DNA from: Kalmusia sp. IMI 367209
Lineage: Eukaryota > Ascomycota > Dothideomycetes > Pleosporales > Didymosphaeriaceae
Assembly (NCBI GenBank): GCA_027946365.1
Contig: JAPEUQ010000007.1
Coordinates: forward strand, 930,001 to 994,000
Length of the DNA: 64,000 nt
Reading direction: 5' to 3'
The first letter of the stretch is position 1. Every line of letters begins with the position of its first letter. This document shows, one piece after another, positions 1 to 11,167 of the stretch. The notes under the pieces are model-generated. The model saw only the letters and a program-made list of their open reading frames with translations. It had not been told where the DNA came from and made no database searches. The translations under genes were made by a program, and so were the position numbers.

Positions 1-1
1 C

Positions 2-157
2 GGGCGCAATCGCTTTGGCAACGCATTCCAGGAAGTGGTCAGAGAAACAGGTGCGAGAGTGAGGATGGACAGCTTTGAAGCGTGCGTCATTGAGATAAGA
101 AAGGAGGATTTAAGCGGGTTCTTGGAGAGGTTGAGCATGAAGGCTGTCGTAGGGTAA
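2..157 (+). CDS. 3' end of an unidentified protein-coding gene (partial)
   Basis: The window opens inside an open frame that runs from base 2 to a TAA at 155-157 and encodes about 51 residues. The peptide is rich in charged residues (it contains RMDSFEACVIEIRKEDLSGF), has balanced codon use and no low-complexity sequence, so it looks like the C-terminus of a real soluble protein. I do not recognise the family. The start and any upstream exons lie outside the window. Confidence 0.5.
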   Translation, partial: GRNRFGNAFQEVVRETGARVRMDSFEACVIEIRKEDLSGFLERLSMKAVVG

Positions 158-1037
158 AGCGGTATTAGTTGGCTTGGATGTGGTCATAAAGACGGGCATG
201 ATCTTTACCGTACCGGCTTGGGAGGAGTCGTGGCAATTTCCTGCTTCATGTATGCGTGGCGATGGGAAGGGTCAGGTTCATGGTATATGTTGCATAACTA
301 GGCATTTATAGCGCGGTTCGTATATTTTTTTTATCACATCTCATTTCAGACATACCTACGCCTACATCCTGCCTTGCCATGACTTCGTCAATCCCAACTT
401 GAAACTGACGAGCATTTTGTTATCTTCATCGCGATGCACTTATCTTTCGGGTCACCCATTGCGTGTGTTGTCTGTCCTAACCCAGAAATCATAAAAAAAT
501 TGCGGCTGCCTCGGTTTCAGCTCACTCTGTCGTGGACCGTGTCTGGCCAAATGGCACTCATGCATGTGAGTTCACTCCGCAAACTTCAAGATGACTGCAC
601 CTCGTTATTGTGTTATGTAAAGCGTGTGGCTCCGGGACATACTACATGCTCCCAGTCTATGTGAAAATAAGCGGTTCACTATCGTATAATCAGGGCAAGA
701 TATGGGCCAAGCAAATCCTAATTTCGCTATGACCCAAGTTCAGACCAAAACGAGAGAAGTCCAGGTACGCATTACGTACTATATTACCCTAGCATTCTGG
801 ATCCAGTTCAAGAGTAATTCCAGGTTTAACAAATAATGAACGCCCCGAAGACATGCCAGACTCGACCCGTCGATGATACGCCGCCGTGATGCTGGACCCA
901 TGCAAACGCCGACAATTTCCAAATTTCCATGAGGTAGACATTCCGACAGCGCTTGAGTCTCATTACATAAACATCGCCACAGACGCCCGGAGAGCAATCA
1001 ACGAGATTGGGAGGCAGAAAAGGGGGTTAGGAGACTT
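158..1037. other. Intergenic, no gene seen
   Basis: About 880 bases between the partial gene at the left edge and the 3' end of the PARP/E2 gene. It must contain both 3' UTRs, because the two genes converge. Only short ORFs without recognisable content occur. A T-rich run lies near 322-333. Confidence 0.5.
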
Positions 1038-4000
1038 CTACAAGAACCCCAACCCCCTCGGCAACGACGCACCACCCCAAGCCGTCTCCCTAAAGCCAGG
1101 AGGCATCGTCCAGCCATGTGCATTGCAAGCGCGAACGTAAGCTTCCACTGCTTCACCAACACCGTAGTCCGATCGGCCGCTATTCTCGAGGCGAGCTGGC
1201 TTTGGGTCGAGCGAACTCATGGCCATGCGGACTTGAAGGAGGACGGATTCAATTGACGACACGGCGCTCCAGCCATCATTTGTGAGAAGCTACCAGCGTC
1301 AGCATTGCAAAGTGAACTATGAGAGTTAAGGAAACGTACCTGCATGCAAAGAGCACCACCGGCAGTAACATGACCACCTCCACCCTGCTGGAATCCCAAG
1401 AAGCGTGGGCGGACGACGCGGACGAACGGCGGCGACATAGGATAGTCCTTGCCAAAGCGTATCTCCAGAACGACGCTTGTGAGTCCCTTCTTCTTCATGT
1501 CTTGCGCCAACGGGAGGGGTTGCATCAAAGGAGTGCAGCTCTAGGATCCATTGGTACATATTCTCGACTTTGTCCTCGTCGATGTGCCACCCCAATTCAT
1601 GCAGTGGTGTTGAATTCTGCACAGCAATTATTTGCTTGAAATCCTGCATCAAACGACGGGTAGCATGCGGTGTAGCCCATGCTGGCTGAGCTAGCATGGT
1701 GAGATGGCTGTAGTCAAGAGTGCCTGGCACGTAGTCTGTCAGAGGCTGAGTTGGGGCTACAGTAGAAGACTTAGATCCTATTAGCCTCGAGAGAAGACCG
1801 TTGGTTGCTTTTCCTTTGCCCTTGGTGGAATTGGGTGTGATGACTCCCGGAAGTGGTTCCTCGATAGAGGTGTTGGGATCATATTCCTCAAGTATGATCC
1901 GGTCTTCGTCTAGCGTGGCTATGCTGGCATTATCGTCATCCGCATCTAGTTCAACCGGATCATAAAATGACAGACCAGTGGCGGTCTTCCGACGTTTGGC
2001 CGTCTTAGCATCCGTACGAGCCTGTTGGCTTCGATGGCTGGGAATAGCGGACCTAGGAATGACCAAAGGTCCGGAGACGCCACGCGAGGTATACGTGCTA
2101 TCCTGTTCTACAGGATCTTGCGGAGCCACCTCCTTCATGGCATTGTTCTGTGGCTGAAGAGAAACGTCTACGACTCCTGTCTTGACGAAGAGATACCGGG
2201 TCTGGATCCAGTCTAACTGCGCGACAACAAGGTGAGGGCTCTTACTAACGTATTCATCCGGAGCGGCAACGATCTCGTTGAGCGCCAGAGATGAACTGAC
2301 TTTCAACTCGCTCATAGGCCAACAGATCGATGAATAATGTATACCTGCGTAACCCAAACTGGTGTTCACATCTAACGAGTGGTATACACCATGACCATAG
2401 GCCCGTCCGTTAGCAGTATCTCGAAAGTGAAGACCTTCGCGGATGATGCTGTGCCAATTGAAAAGCGGACTGCCATGCCAGGCAAAGAGGGTCTCGTACC
2501 TCAGCTTCTTCCGAATCGCGGTATCGCGTACGGACTGTACAAATCGGCGCTCTTTATCAGGGGTGCCCATCGCAAATCGGAATTGAGTCCAGCCAGGCAT
2601 ACCGTAAAGTCGCTCCTGGCCCTTGTGTCCTGGTTGAGGAGCATCATCAACTTGCATGATACATGCTCGGTTGGAAGCAATGATCCATCGCAGAAGTCCA
2701 AGAGTAGCAGGAGACAACCGGTCGACCCAGGAACTCAGTGGTGACTGTTTCCTACGAAGAAGGTACTCCTTCATTTCAGAAATAGTAGGAAGTAGGTCTA
2801 GCAGCCCATTAATAGCCTAATCATTGTTAGTCATCTACTTGTTCGCGAGTAGAAACGTTTTTACGTAGGCCAAAATGTTGAGGACATATTGTATTCGGAT
2901 TTACTCCATGCTTTGCAATACAGTCCTCAAGATCCTGGCCCGACATTGTGATTTCTGGACGTACCTGGCATTTTTCGTTCACCGATAGAGCATCGAAGTT
3001 CTGATCGTACACATAGAAAGATGCCGGCTTGAATTCTTTGATTGACTCTCCAATAGGCACTGGGGGAATCGGTTTTTTTACCGCCTGCTTCAACGGGGGA
3101 ATGCCAGCTGCTAATCCTGAAGTCTTCTCAAAGGTCGGCACGATAGGCTCAGACACAGCGACAGTTGGGTACAGTGACGTGTCAATAACGCGGCAGTGCA
3201 AAGGCTTGCTCGTGTTGTTCATCACACGAATGACCATCCAGTCGCCTGTTCGAAAGGGACACTTATCTTCCCTCATATCGAACAGTATTTCGTTCGTTTT
3301 AGCGCTGTACCGCACAGCTCCTGGCATCACCTCCTGAGCATCACCTGTAACGTGAACCTGCGGAGCAGGAGGCCTCGGTGATTGCACGTACGAGCCGGAA
3401 GGTACCTTTGAATCGTTACAGTAGTCATGGGCAAATACTGCAGGCGGGGGAACCATGAGTCTCAGTCCATTGGGGAAGTCGTTTAGCTTCTTGTGATACG
3501 CACTCACGTAACAAAAGCTGACAAGTAGATCGACAACCTTGGGTTGTGAGAGAATTTCATGCTCGATACTAGGCCCAAATCCAAGAGACATGTATTGGTA
3601 AAGACAAAGCTCTGAATCACACACGTATGGCTTGATCGCTTGAAGCTCATCCGACATCTTGCGGAAGCAGATGAGACAAAATTCTGTGCAACGGACGAAG
3701 TGCCGCAGAACGAATTGCATTCCCACCAGCGGAAGGGAGTGCTCCTGACCACAAGAATCTGTGATATGATCGGCGGTAATGAGCGAAGGATACGTAGCGC
3801 TGGTTGTTTCTGGTGCCATGTACTTGTCTTCCAGACCAAGCTCCGAGTGTCGTTTCGCCCGCACAACGTCATGATAAAATTCTTCAGCCCCGCTCCATGC
3901 CATGCCATTGTATCGGTACTTGAGAAGCTGAGGGAAGCGGTTCTCTAAGAGATCGTGTAGCGGACGGGATATGAAGGAATTACGGAAGCCTTTGTGCACC

Positions 4001-4971
4001 GGTTTGCCTTGCGCTTGTGGCTGGTGGCCTTTTTGTGCCTCGTTGCCATCCCCTTTCTTGAGTCGCATCTCTTCATCCTTGCTAAGGATAGTAAAAGCCT
4101 GGATGGCCTCCTGCATGGTCGGTTTGTATGTCGTGCTTATGCCAATACGCATTCCAAAGTGGCGACGGGCAGTAGATGGATCGTAGCGCATAAGATCATC
4201 GATAGTCTTGTACCCATTGGGGTAAGAGAAGATGACGATAAGGTACTCTGATGGTTCCACCTGCCATGCCTGCATGGCTTCCTCGGATATTCCGAGCTTT
4301 GAGATTCGGCATGAAAGGGTAACATAGCATTCGAGACCATCTAGAAGACTGCCCAAGTGACCCACTTTGAAACCTGCGGCTTTTGCATTGCGTAGATCTG
4401 AGCGTATGCGAGAACGGAATTGTGGAGTGTGCTGTGCATAGCTTGACCCAGGCACGGCACTGGATTGGATCGAGAAAGGTCGTTCGATTTCTTCGTCATC
4501 GGGAAAAAAGTCGTCCACTTCATCATCAGAGTCCTCGTCAGCCATACCGCCAGCTTCTTGGGAATTGAGCATCTGTTGATCGCCATCGTTGTCTGTTGAT
4601 TCAAGCACCCTAGAGGTCAGCTCTAATAGCTGATGGATGGTTTTGCCGAAGGCGGAGTCGGCAATGCCAGCGAGAGCGTTCGCAACAGACATTGGCGCGG
4701 TCTCTTCAACAAATAACATGTATTCGTGGCCCGACGGGTAGTCAGAGACGTCGGGGATGAGAGCTGAGAACTCGCGTTCCTTGCCGTCTGCGAGGCATAA
4801 AAAAGTGAACTCTCCATCATCGCCGCCTGTCTTCACTTGAGAGATGCCTGTGTGGGGTTAGTGTGTTGGCTCAAGGTACATGATGTGCAGGGCGAAGTGG
4901 TACTACTTGCCTGCAATTGAGACACCTTCCTCGGCCTTCTTCAAGTCGGCAACATACTGCCGACGCGGCAT
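1038..4971 (-). CDS. PARP catalytic domain fused to a ubiquitin-conjugating (E2/UBC-like) domain, frame break in the E2 domain
   Basis: Predicted exons on the minus strand: 4971-4911, 4847 to about 2857/2839, 2816-1340 and 1289-1038, about 1,260 residues. The third junction has a clear acceptor at 2817, but the donor is unresolved (2856 or 2838, both giving short introns). The large middle part is acidic and then cysteine-containing (CLICFRKM, CDSELCLYQYMSLGFG). The PARP domain follows: LGLLRWIIASNR, FAWHGSPLFNWHSIIREGL with the triad His, GHGVY with the triad Tyr, and AQLDWIQTRYLFV. No clear third-position Glu is visible, so mono-ADP-ribosylation is more likely than polymer synthesis (inference). 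The C-terminus is E2-like (VVLEIRFGKDYPMSPPFVRV, GGGGHVTAGGALCM). PARP-UBC fusions are known in fungi, so substrate modification linked to ubiquitin is the family-level expectation. Between HSFDATPP and LAQDMKKKG (about 1510-1521) the frame changes by one base with no possible intron, so the gene is either broken or affected by a sequence error. Confidence 0.85.
4848..4910 (-). other. GC-AG intron of the PARP/E2 gene
   Basis: Exon 1 (MPRRQYVADLKKAEEGVSIA) is joined to GISQVKTGGDDGEF only if the 63-nt intron begins with GCAAGT (at 4910 on the minus strand) and ends in CACACAG. The exon base G plus GC forms the Gly codon. The nearby GT at GTAGTACC puts the downstream exon out of frame. AG|GCAAGT is the canonical GC-AG donor context. 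Confidence 0.7.
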
Positions 4972-5813
4972 GGTGCGAACGAGGGAAAAGATAACTCTAG
5001 TTAAGGTTGACGTCGGGGGGCGTCGACGTGGGTGCTGAGCAGATGCAGGCTTGATATAGAGCAGGCAGTCGTGACCCAGTGGCCCCGGCGGCGCTACAGC
5101 TCAATTAGAACTGAAGAGGGAAAGAGCAAGCGGTCACAGGTGCAGCCAGCCAAAAGGGAGCTTTCCACCTGGGCAGCAGAAGAACAGAAGAGACACGGGC
5201 AGGGCGACGGCATGCAGAAGACAATGAGAGTTGACCGAGGAGAGTGGAAGAGATTGAGCAGGGAAACACAAGTGGCGTTGCCAACGGCCACAAACACAGA
5301 GCCACAGCTAGCGTCCAAGCTATGTCACGCCCTCGTCGCTGCCTGTGTGACGGCCTGTGGGTGACTGCTCGCGGGCTGGATGGGACAGCTCCCAGGCAGA
5401 CGCGGGCCCAAGCTTTCCAGTGTCTCTACGTACTGAGCCACAGGGCCATCATCACCCCGCACTTCATGTCCCCACTGCATTTGTGTGCCTTGGGAGTCGG
5501 TGCCGCCATTTCGCCGGGCATGGGTGCAGGTGCAGGTGAGAGACTGGCGCTATACGTACTATACAGTGCTGCGTACACGCGCCTTCGCGTTGGGAAAGGT
5601 GCTGGGAAGCTCCAGCGGACCCACCCGCCCGCTATACTGTGGTAGTTGTAGTGCCCCTCACGTGCCCCTCACTGCCGCTAGCATCGTGGGCGCGAAGCCT
5701 CAGGCGTCGACCGCCACACAGCTAACCAGGCGCCAGCTAACGCCTCACTACAGGGCCCCCTCGACCTGCATCGCTCCCTGAACCAGAAATCCATACGACA
5801 AATTACAACAGAC
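4972..5813. promoter_or_regulatory. Divergent intergenic region between the PARP/E2 and Cog7-like genes
   Basis: This stretch holds the 5' regions of two divergently transcribed genes. I see several short overlapping ORFs on both strands, none with recognisable content, and no clear TATA element. Confidence 0.4.
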
Positions 5814-6848
5814 ATGGCAGTGCAAGACAACGCCCCGGCTCCTAGGTCAACACACGTCTCCGATTCCACTCTCGCGCCCTTCATCCAGGCGCAATTCGAC
5901 CCCGCCGACTACCTCAACACGACCCTCCCGTCCCTCTCGCTCTCCTCCCTCTCCTCGCGCCCGCTCAAGCAGGGCCAGTCCGTCTCTCTGGCCGAGCTCT
6001 CTTCACAGACGCAGGACCTCCTCTCACAGTTGAATGCGCATACGACGCGTCTATCGACTATCCTCACTCAATTGACGGATGATATCCTCCGTAGCGGGGC
6101 GCGTCTCGCTTACGAAGTCGAAGTCCTGCGCGGAGAGACAACCGGGCTCACCGAGACGCTTACAGATGGCTTGAAGCAACATGTCGACAAGTTCGTACCA
6201 GCCGGCATTGCGCTGGACAGTGATCGCAAAGAAGATGCTGAAACAACGGGGCCAGCATCCAAGGACCACGATGAGCAGGAAGCCTTTGAATCTACCGCTA
6301 CCTCGGCTGCAGCCCGGGACGCATCCCCCGACTACATCACCCAACTCCGCGTCCTGACCCTCGTGCGCACCCGTCTCGAGACCGTCATAAAAGTATTCGG
6401 CGAAGCCATGCACTGGACGCTCCCCCCCTCTGAAATATCACTCACATCCTCCCTCATCTCCGTCTCCGCACCCGACCCAGGCACCGACGCTTCCACCCGA
6501 GAACAGAAGGGCAAAGAATTCGCCGCCGCCCTGCGTGATGAGATAGCCGACCTAGTGACGGGCGACCCGGAGAGCGGGCCTGAGGCAGCCCAGACGCGGA
6601 TTCAGGCGCTCCGAGATTTGGCCGTGGTGTGGAAGGGCACGGCCGAGGAGAAGGCGAGGAATAAGTTCATCGAGGGACTGATCAAGCTGGCGGAAGAAAA
6701 GCAGAGGGAGGTCGAAAGGGAAAAGGAGAAAAGGCAAAGGGGGGTGAGGAGTGGGAGTGTGCCGAGGCCACAAACACCGGCGGTGCCGCAGCGGAGTGGT
6801 GGTGGCTTTCTGGACAATTTACAGCGGATACGAGAGAATTACATATAG
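5814..6848 (+). CDS. Probable conserved oligomeric Golgi complex subunit, Cog7-like
   Basis: Single-exon gene of 344 residues. After a short disordered N-terminus, the segment LAPFIQAQFDPADYLN is followed by a long heptad-like stretch (AELSSQTQDLLSQLNAHTTR, then residues to about 125) that reads as a coiled coil. The middle (about 145-170) is acidic and Ala-rich. A second helical part follows (QLRVLTLVRTRLETVIKVFG, then IQALRDLAVVWKGTAEEKAR) and a very charged C-terminal helix (KLAEEKQREVEREKEKRQR). The layout matches short fungal Cog7-type proteins, which serve in retrograde vesicle tethering at the Golgi. Animal Cog7 is about twice as long, so the assignment rests on the N-terminal motif and coiled coil. 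It could instead be another small tethering or coiled-coil protein. No membrane segment or signal peptide is visible. Confidence 0.6.
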   Translation: MAVQDNAPAPRSTHVSDSTLAPFIQAQFDPADYLNTTLPSLSLSSLSSRPLKQGQSVSLAELSSQTQDLLSQLNAHTTRLSTILTQLTDDILRSGARLAYEVEVLRGETTGLTETLTDGLKQHVDKFVPAGIALDSDRKEDAETTGPASKDHDEQEAFESTATSAAARDASPDYITQLRVLTLVRTRLETVIKVFGEAMHWTLPPSEISLTSSLISVSAPDPGTDASTREQKGKEFAAALRDEIADLVTGDPESGPEAAQTRIQALRDLAVVWKGTAEEKARNKFIEGLIKLAEEKQREVEREKEKRQRGVRSGSVPRPQTPAVPQRSGGGFLDNLQRIRENYI

Positions 6849-7601
6849 TTCCATCCGTCAGGCAGAGATTCGTCGTTTCTATTGTATACCTCCAAGTCGA
6901 CGAGCAGTGAAGTACACATCCATCTGTGGATGCCCTATAGTGGCCTCGCCTGTTCACGTGACACCGCGTTGCGGTCGTGTTCATGTCCAATAAATGCAAA
7001 GCATGCAATTCTGCGGACCCATCACCGCAGTCTTAGGTCGCACGGATGCAGTCCTTTCCTACAGTCAGCTATCTAGCCGCTGATTGCACTTGCTATCCCG
7101 GGTTAACAGACAAGTCTAAATAACCAACTACTGGATTGAAAGATTGAAACTTTGTGATCGTACACATTCCTCGTCTGTTTAGCATAGTCTAATTATCCAC
7201 CATGCTCCATGCGGCGAGAGTAAAGCCAACGTGTAAGCGCCAAAAAAAGTCAATCCCTTAGCTCACAATTCCAACCTATTAACACCGGAACAGGATCAAC
7301 GCTTCAATCATGAAAACTATCATCAGTACAACCGCCAACTCTGGGTCCTAAACGCCAAGCCTCATCTCAACCCACTCTTCCACCTGGCTGTTCTTGACTC
7401 CAGGGAGGCCATTGAAGGCCTACTACCCAAGGGCTCAAGCCGCGATGGCAAGGGCAGGGATGGTGAATGAAAGGCCTGAAACATAAAGAATAATCCTGAA
7501 AGCCTGAGTATCGGAAAAACTAAAGCCCAATTTCGAGGCTCACCAAACGCCAATGCGTAGACCAGCAGACGCCGTTCACTTCAAAGTACGAGAGTTTGGC
7601 G
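6849..7601. other. Convergent intergenic region, no gene seen
   Basis: About 750 bases between the ends of the Cog7-like gene (plus strand) and BIR1 (minus strand). It must hold both 3' UTRs. No ORF here has recognisable domains. Confidence 0.4.
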
Positions 7602-9553
7602 TTAATAAGCATCTAAAACAGCCAGGGCGCGACGACCCTCTGCCTCGAACGCAGCGATCTGGCGTTCGCACTCCCTCCTGAGTTTCTCCTCACCACGCTT
7701 CGCGTTGTGCAAGACAAACTCTTCAATCGTCATGCGCTTCTCTGGGCTCGTGAGGCTGGCCAAGACGGCTTTGGTGATATTCTCGGTCGTATCAGCCATG
7801 TCGATGTCGATGTTCTCCCGTTCCAAACCAGCATCGGCGACGATGTTGGAGATGACAATGGGATTCCACCTCATAACGGAAGCCGGGGCAGCCTCGGGCG
7901 TCTGAGGCCTTTCGGGCGTCTCAGGCTGTGTGCACATAGGACTTGTCGCCACCAGCGGGCTCCTAAGAGGCACTTGGCCGGGGCTCTTAAGAGTCTCTAT
8001 CTGCCGAATGGCCCGTGGGGTAGGGTCATTCAAGTGTGCAATAGGGCTCTTAAGCATCGCAGCTTGTCGATATTCTTTGGGAGTGTTGAGGGGTGTGGAC
8101 TCCAATGGTGGTAGGGAGATATCGCTGAGCCTGGTTCGCTTTGGTGATGGCCTCGGCGCTTCTTCCACTTCCACTTCCATTTCTACGGCCATCTCCTCAC
8201 TCTTTCGTTTAGTGCCGCGAGTAGTACGGGTTGTGGATGCAACTGAGACGGTGGATACGCGCTTTGGAGCTTTCCTGGGCTGGCGCCCTTTCACTGTCGC
8301 TTTAGACATCCCAGACGCAGCTGAACCTGCGAATGAATCGGCATAAGGCTCTACCGATGCTTCCGCTGGTGCTGGGGTATTCTTGGGTTTTCGTCCCTTC
8401 TTTGCGGGCGCTTTGGCAGACACCGATGTCGTCGATACGGCGACAGATTCCGCGAATGACTCTGTGACAGATTGCACTGGTGCTTCGTCCAAAATTGAGG
8501 AATTCTTGAGCTTGCGACCCCTCTTTGCAGGCGGTGCTTTTGCTGGGATAGAGATCATCGATAATCCAACACCAACACCAGATGATTCGGCAACTGAATC
8601 CATCATCGTCTCGTCGGATATAGGATTATTCTTGGCTTTGCGACCCCGTTTTGCGGGAGGTGCTGGCGCATTATCAGACATTGTGGAGGCACGTGCAGGC
8701 TCTGGGAACGCGGCGACCATCGATTCCATCATAGTCTCGTCTGGCGGGAGCGGTAAAGGTTTGTTGAGGTCCTCTTTACTGCTACCCTTCTTTGTACGCG
8801 CGCTCTTCTGGGCCTTCGTGCTGGCGGTCGAAGACCTTGTTGACGATCGTTTGCCGCGAGCAGCCTTGGGTTTTTGCGTGGGATGATAATACTCTTTAAG
8901 TGCGAAGAAAAGACAGTCATCGGAGCGCTTGCGGTGCTCCTCGATTGGGTCATCGCCGGCCTCCCAAGCATCAAGCGAAAGGCTGCAGTATGGACAGGTG
9001 ACGCCGTCGGGTGTATCAAAGCTAGGGTCAAAATACCATCCGGCTTCGGCCATCTGTCAATTGTTAGATACATGTTAGAAGGAAGGTGCCGATGGCCACA
9101 TACCTGGTCAATATTCGGGTATCCGGCATCAACATCTAGAGGCCATATATTTCCAAAAGTCTCTTTGCGGGCATCTACCATGCGTTCGCTGAGCGGATCG
9201 TCCTCCGTGCGACCGGGGTCCGAGCCCCTCATACGTATGCACACATTGATGGCAAAGCCGCAGTTGGGGGAGTGCGTGAGATGCTCATGAGCAGGTACGT
9301 CGCTCTCTTCCCACCCATCGAGCTGGGTCTGGCAAGAAAAGCACTGGACGTTATCCGGGCTCGCCGACGTGGGCTTGAAGACGAAGCCGGCGAATGCCAG
9401 ATCCTCGGGGCGCGGGAACGAGAGTGGCCATGCTCCCTTTGGCGCTGGCTTTGACGCTGGCTTCTTTCCGCGGGCAGAGGGGCGACGCGACTTGGTCTTT
9501 GGGGACGCAAAGGTGTCGAGGCGCGCCTGCAAGGTCGCGAACGACGGGTCCAT
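7602..9553 (-). CDS. bir1: BIR-domain chromosomal passenger protein, Bir1/survivin type
   Basis: Two exons, 9553-9104 and 9053-7602, with a 50-nt intron (GTATGT...TGACAG), encode 633 residues. Two BIR zinc domains are visible. The first has CFSC followed by EHLTHSPNC. The second has CPYC, then DDPIEEHRKRSDDC. The middle (about residues 190-440) is basic and low complexity, with three KRGRK-type patches in a repeated unit that contains Ser/Glu-rich text. The C-terminal helix (RMTIEEFVLHNAKRGEEKLR and on to the end) is the usual place for INCENP binding in Bir1. Family knowledge: Bir1 recruits Aurora kinase/INCENP to centromeres and spindles. The gene is head-to-head with TAM41, with only about 240 bases between the likely start codons. 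Confidence 0.9.
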
Positions 9554-9793
9554 GGCACTTTGAGCGCAATTCTGGCTAAGAATTGCACCGGATCAAGGCG
9601 TATCAACGGCGAAGCGCGCGATGATTGCGGTGGGTGTAGTGGTTGTCGTTGCTGTAGTTAGTGGTTGTTTGGAAGTCGCGATCGTTGGCGATGCAAACAA
9701 ACAACACTGGGGAACTCCCCGCCGCGGCCAAGCGAGGTGACCCGGCGCCGCTTAGTCATCCTTTTCCGCAACGCTTCGCGGATCGTCAGGCAC
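9554..9793. promoter_or_regulatory. Short bidirectional promoter region between bir1 and TAM41
   Basis: About 240 bases separate the bir1 ATG (9553, minus) from the likely TAM41 ATG (9794, plus). Both 5' UTRs and core promoters must fit here. An in-frame ATG at 9665 would shorten the gap to 111 bases. Confidence 0.5.
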
Positions 9794-11167
9794 ATGGGCT
9801 TCTACACCATGTCTCGATTACGCCCTTCAGCCTGGATAACATGGTGCAGACGGCCCCTGGCGCACCCCCATCGCCGCTATGCTACCACACAAAACCCGGC
9901 CTCGACCGCCGAAGCCTACAACCAGTCTCTGCCCCCGGGCTGGGAAGACGAGGCGCCGTCGCTTTCGGACTTCACGCAATTGCCGCACAAGGACTTTGGG
10001 AAAAACCAGCTGATGGAAACGAATGAGGAGTTTAAGAGAAGCTTGCGCGGCATATTGAAGCAATTCCCTCCCATCACCTACGCCTTCGCCTATGGCTCCG
10101 GTGTCTTCCCACAGACCGACGCGACCGCATCGCGCGTCACGCATTCGCCGCATCCAAACCCGCCCGAGGCAATCCTGAAGTGGCAGAAAGGAGGTGGGAA
10201 GATGATTGACTTTGTCTTCACGACCCGCTTCTCGCAGCATTTCCATTCGCTAAATTTGCGTGAGCACCGCGATCACTACTCATTCCTCGGACGGCTGGGA
10301 TCCGGTGTGGTGAGCCATGTGCAGGATAGATACGGCGCAGGCGTCTACTTCAACCCCTATATCACCGTCAATGGCACCATGATCAAATACGCCGTGGTCA
10401 ATTTCGAAACCTTGCACCGCGATCTTTCTAATTGGGACACCCTCTACCTCGCCGGTCGCCTACATAAACCCGTCAAGATCCTCTTTGAAGAGCCCAACAT
10501 CCGCGTCGCAAACCAGCGCAACCTTCTCTCTGCAGTACGCTGTTCGTTGCTCCTCCTCCCACAAAACTTTACCGAAAGAGAGCTCTACTCGACAATAACT
10601 GGCCTGAGCTACCAGGGGGACCCACGCATGACGTATGGTTCCGAAAATCCTAAAAAGATCCACAACATCGTGACCCACCAGATCAGGAACTTCCGTCTCC
10701 TGTACCATGACCTAATCATGTCGCTACCCAACATCTCGTACGTGGATGAGAAGGCTATTAGCAATCCTGGTTGGATGGACGACACCAAGCTTGACCTCAA
10801 CCTCACCCAGGACATGGATGTAGAGCGCCGAGCCAACATGGTCAGACGGTTGCCCAAGTCCTTCAGGGAGAAGGTATATTTCCTCTACCAGCGCAAGTTT
10901 GCCATCCCCGGTCGCGAGTTCCAAGAAATGCTCGAGGCAAGCAAAGACGAGGATGCCAAAGGTGGGCTGAAGAAGCAAGTGGGCGGTGCGTTCGACCGGC
11001 GCATAGCTGCGGAAAAGGACCTGCCCGAGATGGTTACAAGGGCCATCAACCAAACGGTCGCCTGGCCCTCGGCCGTGCAAAGCGCCAAGGGTATTCTGAC
11101 CGCAGGTCCGATTCGCGCTTGGAAGTATCTGCAGGAAAAGCGAGAAAAGGGGAGGATGAAGTCATGA
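9794..11167 (+). CDS. TAM41: Mitochondrial CDP-diacylglycerol synthase (phosphatidate cytidylyltransferase), Tam41/Mmp37
   Basis: Single exon. From ATG 9794 it encodes 457 residues. An upstream in-frame ATG at 9665 would add 43 residues, and MSRLRP at 9809 is a third option. I prefer 9794/9809 because the first residues then form a basic, Arg-rich presequence (RLRPSAWITWCRRPLAHPHR, then RYATTQ). The nucleotidyltransferase Gly-Ser motif is in TYAFAYGSGVFPQ. MIDFVFTTRF and SLNLREHRDHYSFLG carry the conserved Asp and His-rich segment of the family. KYAVVNFETLHRDLSNWDTL and GRLHKPVKIL are also typical. The enzyme makes CDP-diacylglycerol on the matrix side of the inner membrane for cardiolipin synthesis. 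The length is typical of fungal Tam41. Confidence 0.93.
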   Translation: MGFYTMSRLRPSAWITWCRRPLAHPHRRYATTQNPASTAEAYNQSLPPGWEDEAPSLSDFTQLPHKDFGKNQLMETNEEFKRSLRGILKQFPPITYAFAYGSGVFPQTDATASRVTHSPHPNPPEAILKWQKGGGKMIDFVFTTRFSQHFHSLNLREHRDHYSFLGRLGSGVVSHVQDRYGAGVYFNPYITVNGTMIKYAVVNFETLHRDLSNWDTLYLAGRLHKPVKILFEEPNIRVANQRNLLSAVRCSLLLLPQNFTERELYSTITGLSYQGDPRMTYGSENPKKIHNIVTHQIRNFRLLYHDLIMSLPNISYVDEKAISNPGWMDDTKLDLNLTQDMDVERRANMVRRLPKSFREKVYFLYQRKFAIPGREFQEMLEASKDEDAKGGLKKQVGGAFDRRIAAEKDLPEMVTRAINQTVAWPSAVQSAKGILTAGPIRAWKYLQEKREKGRMKS

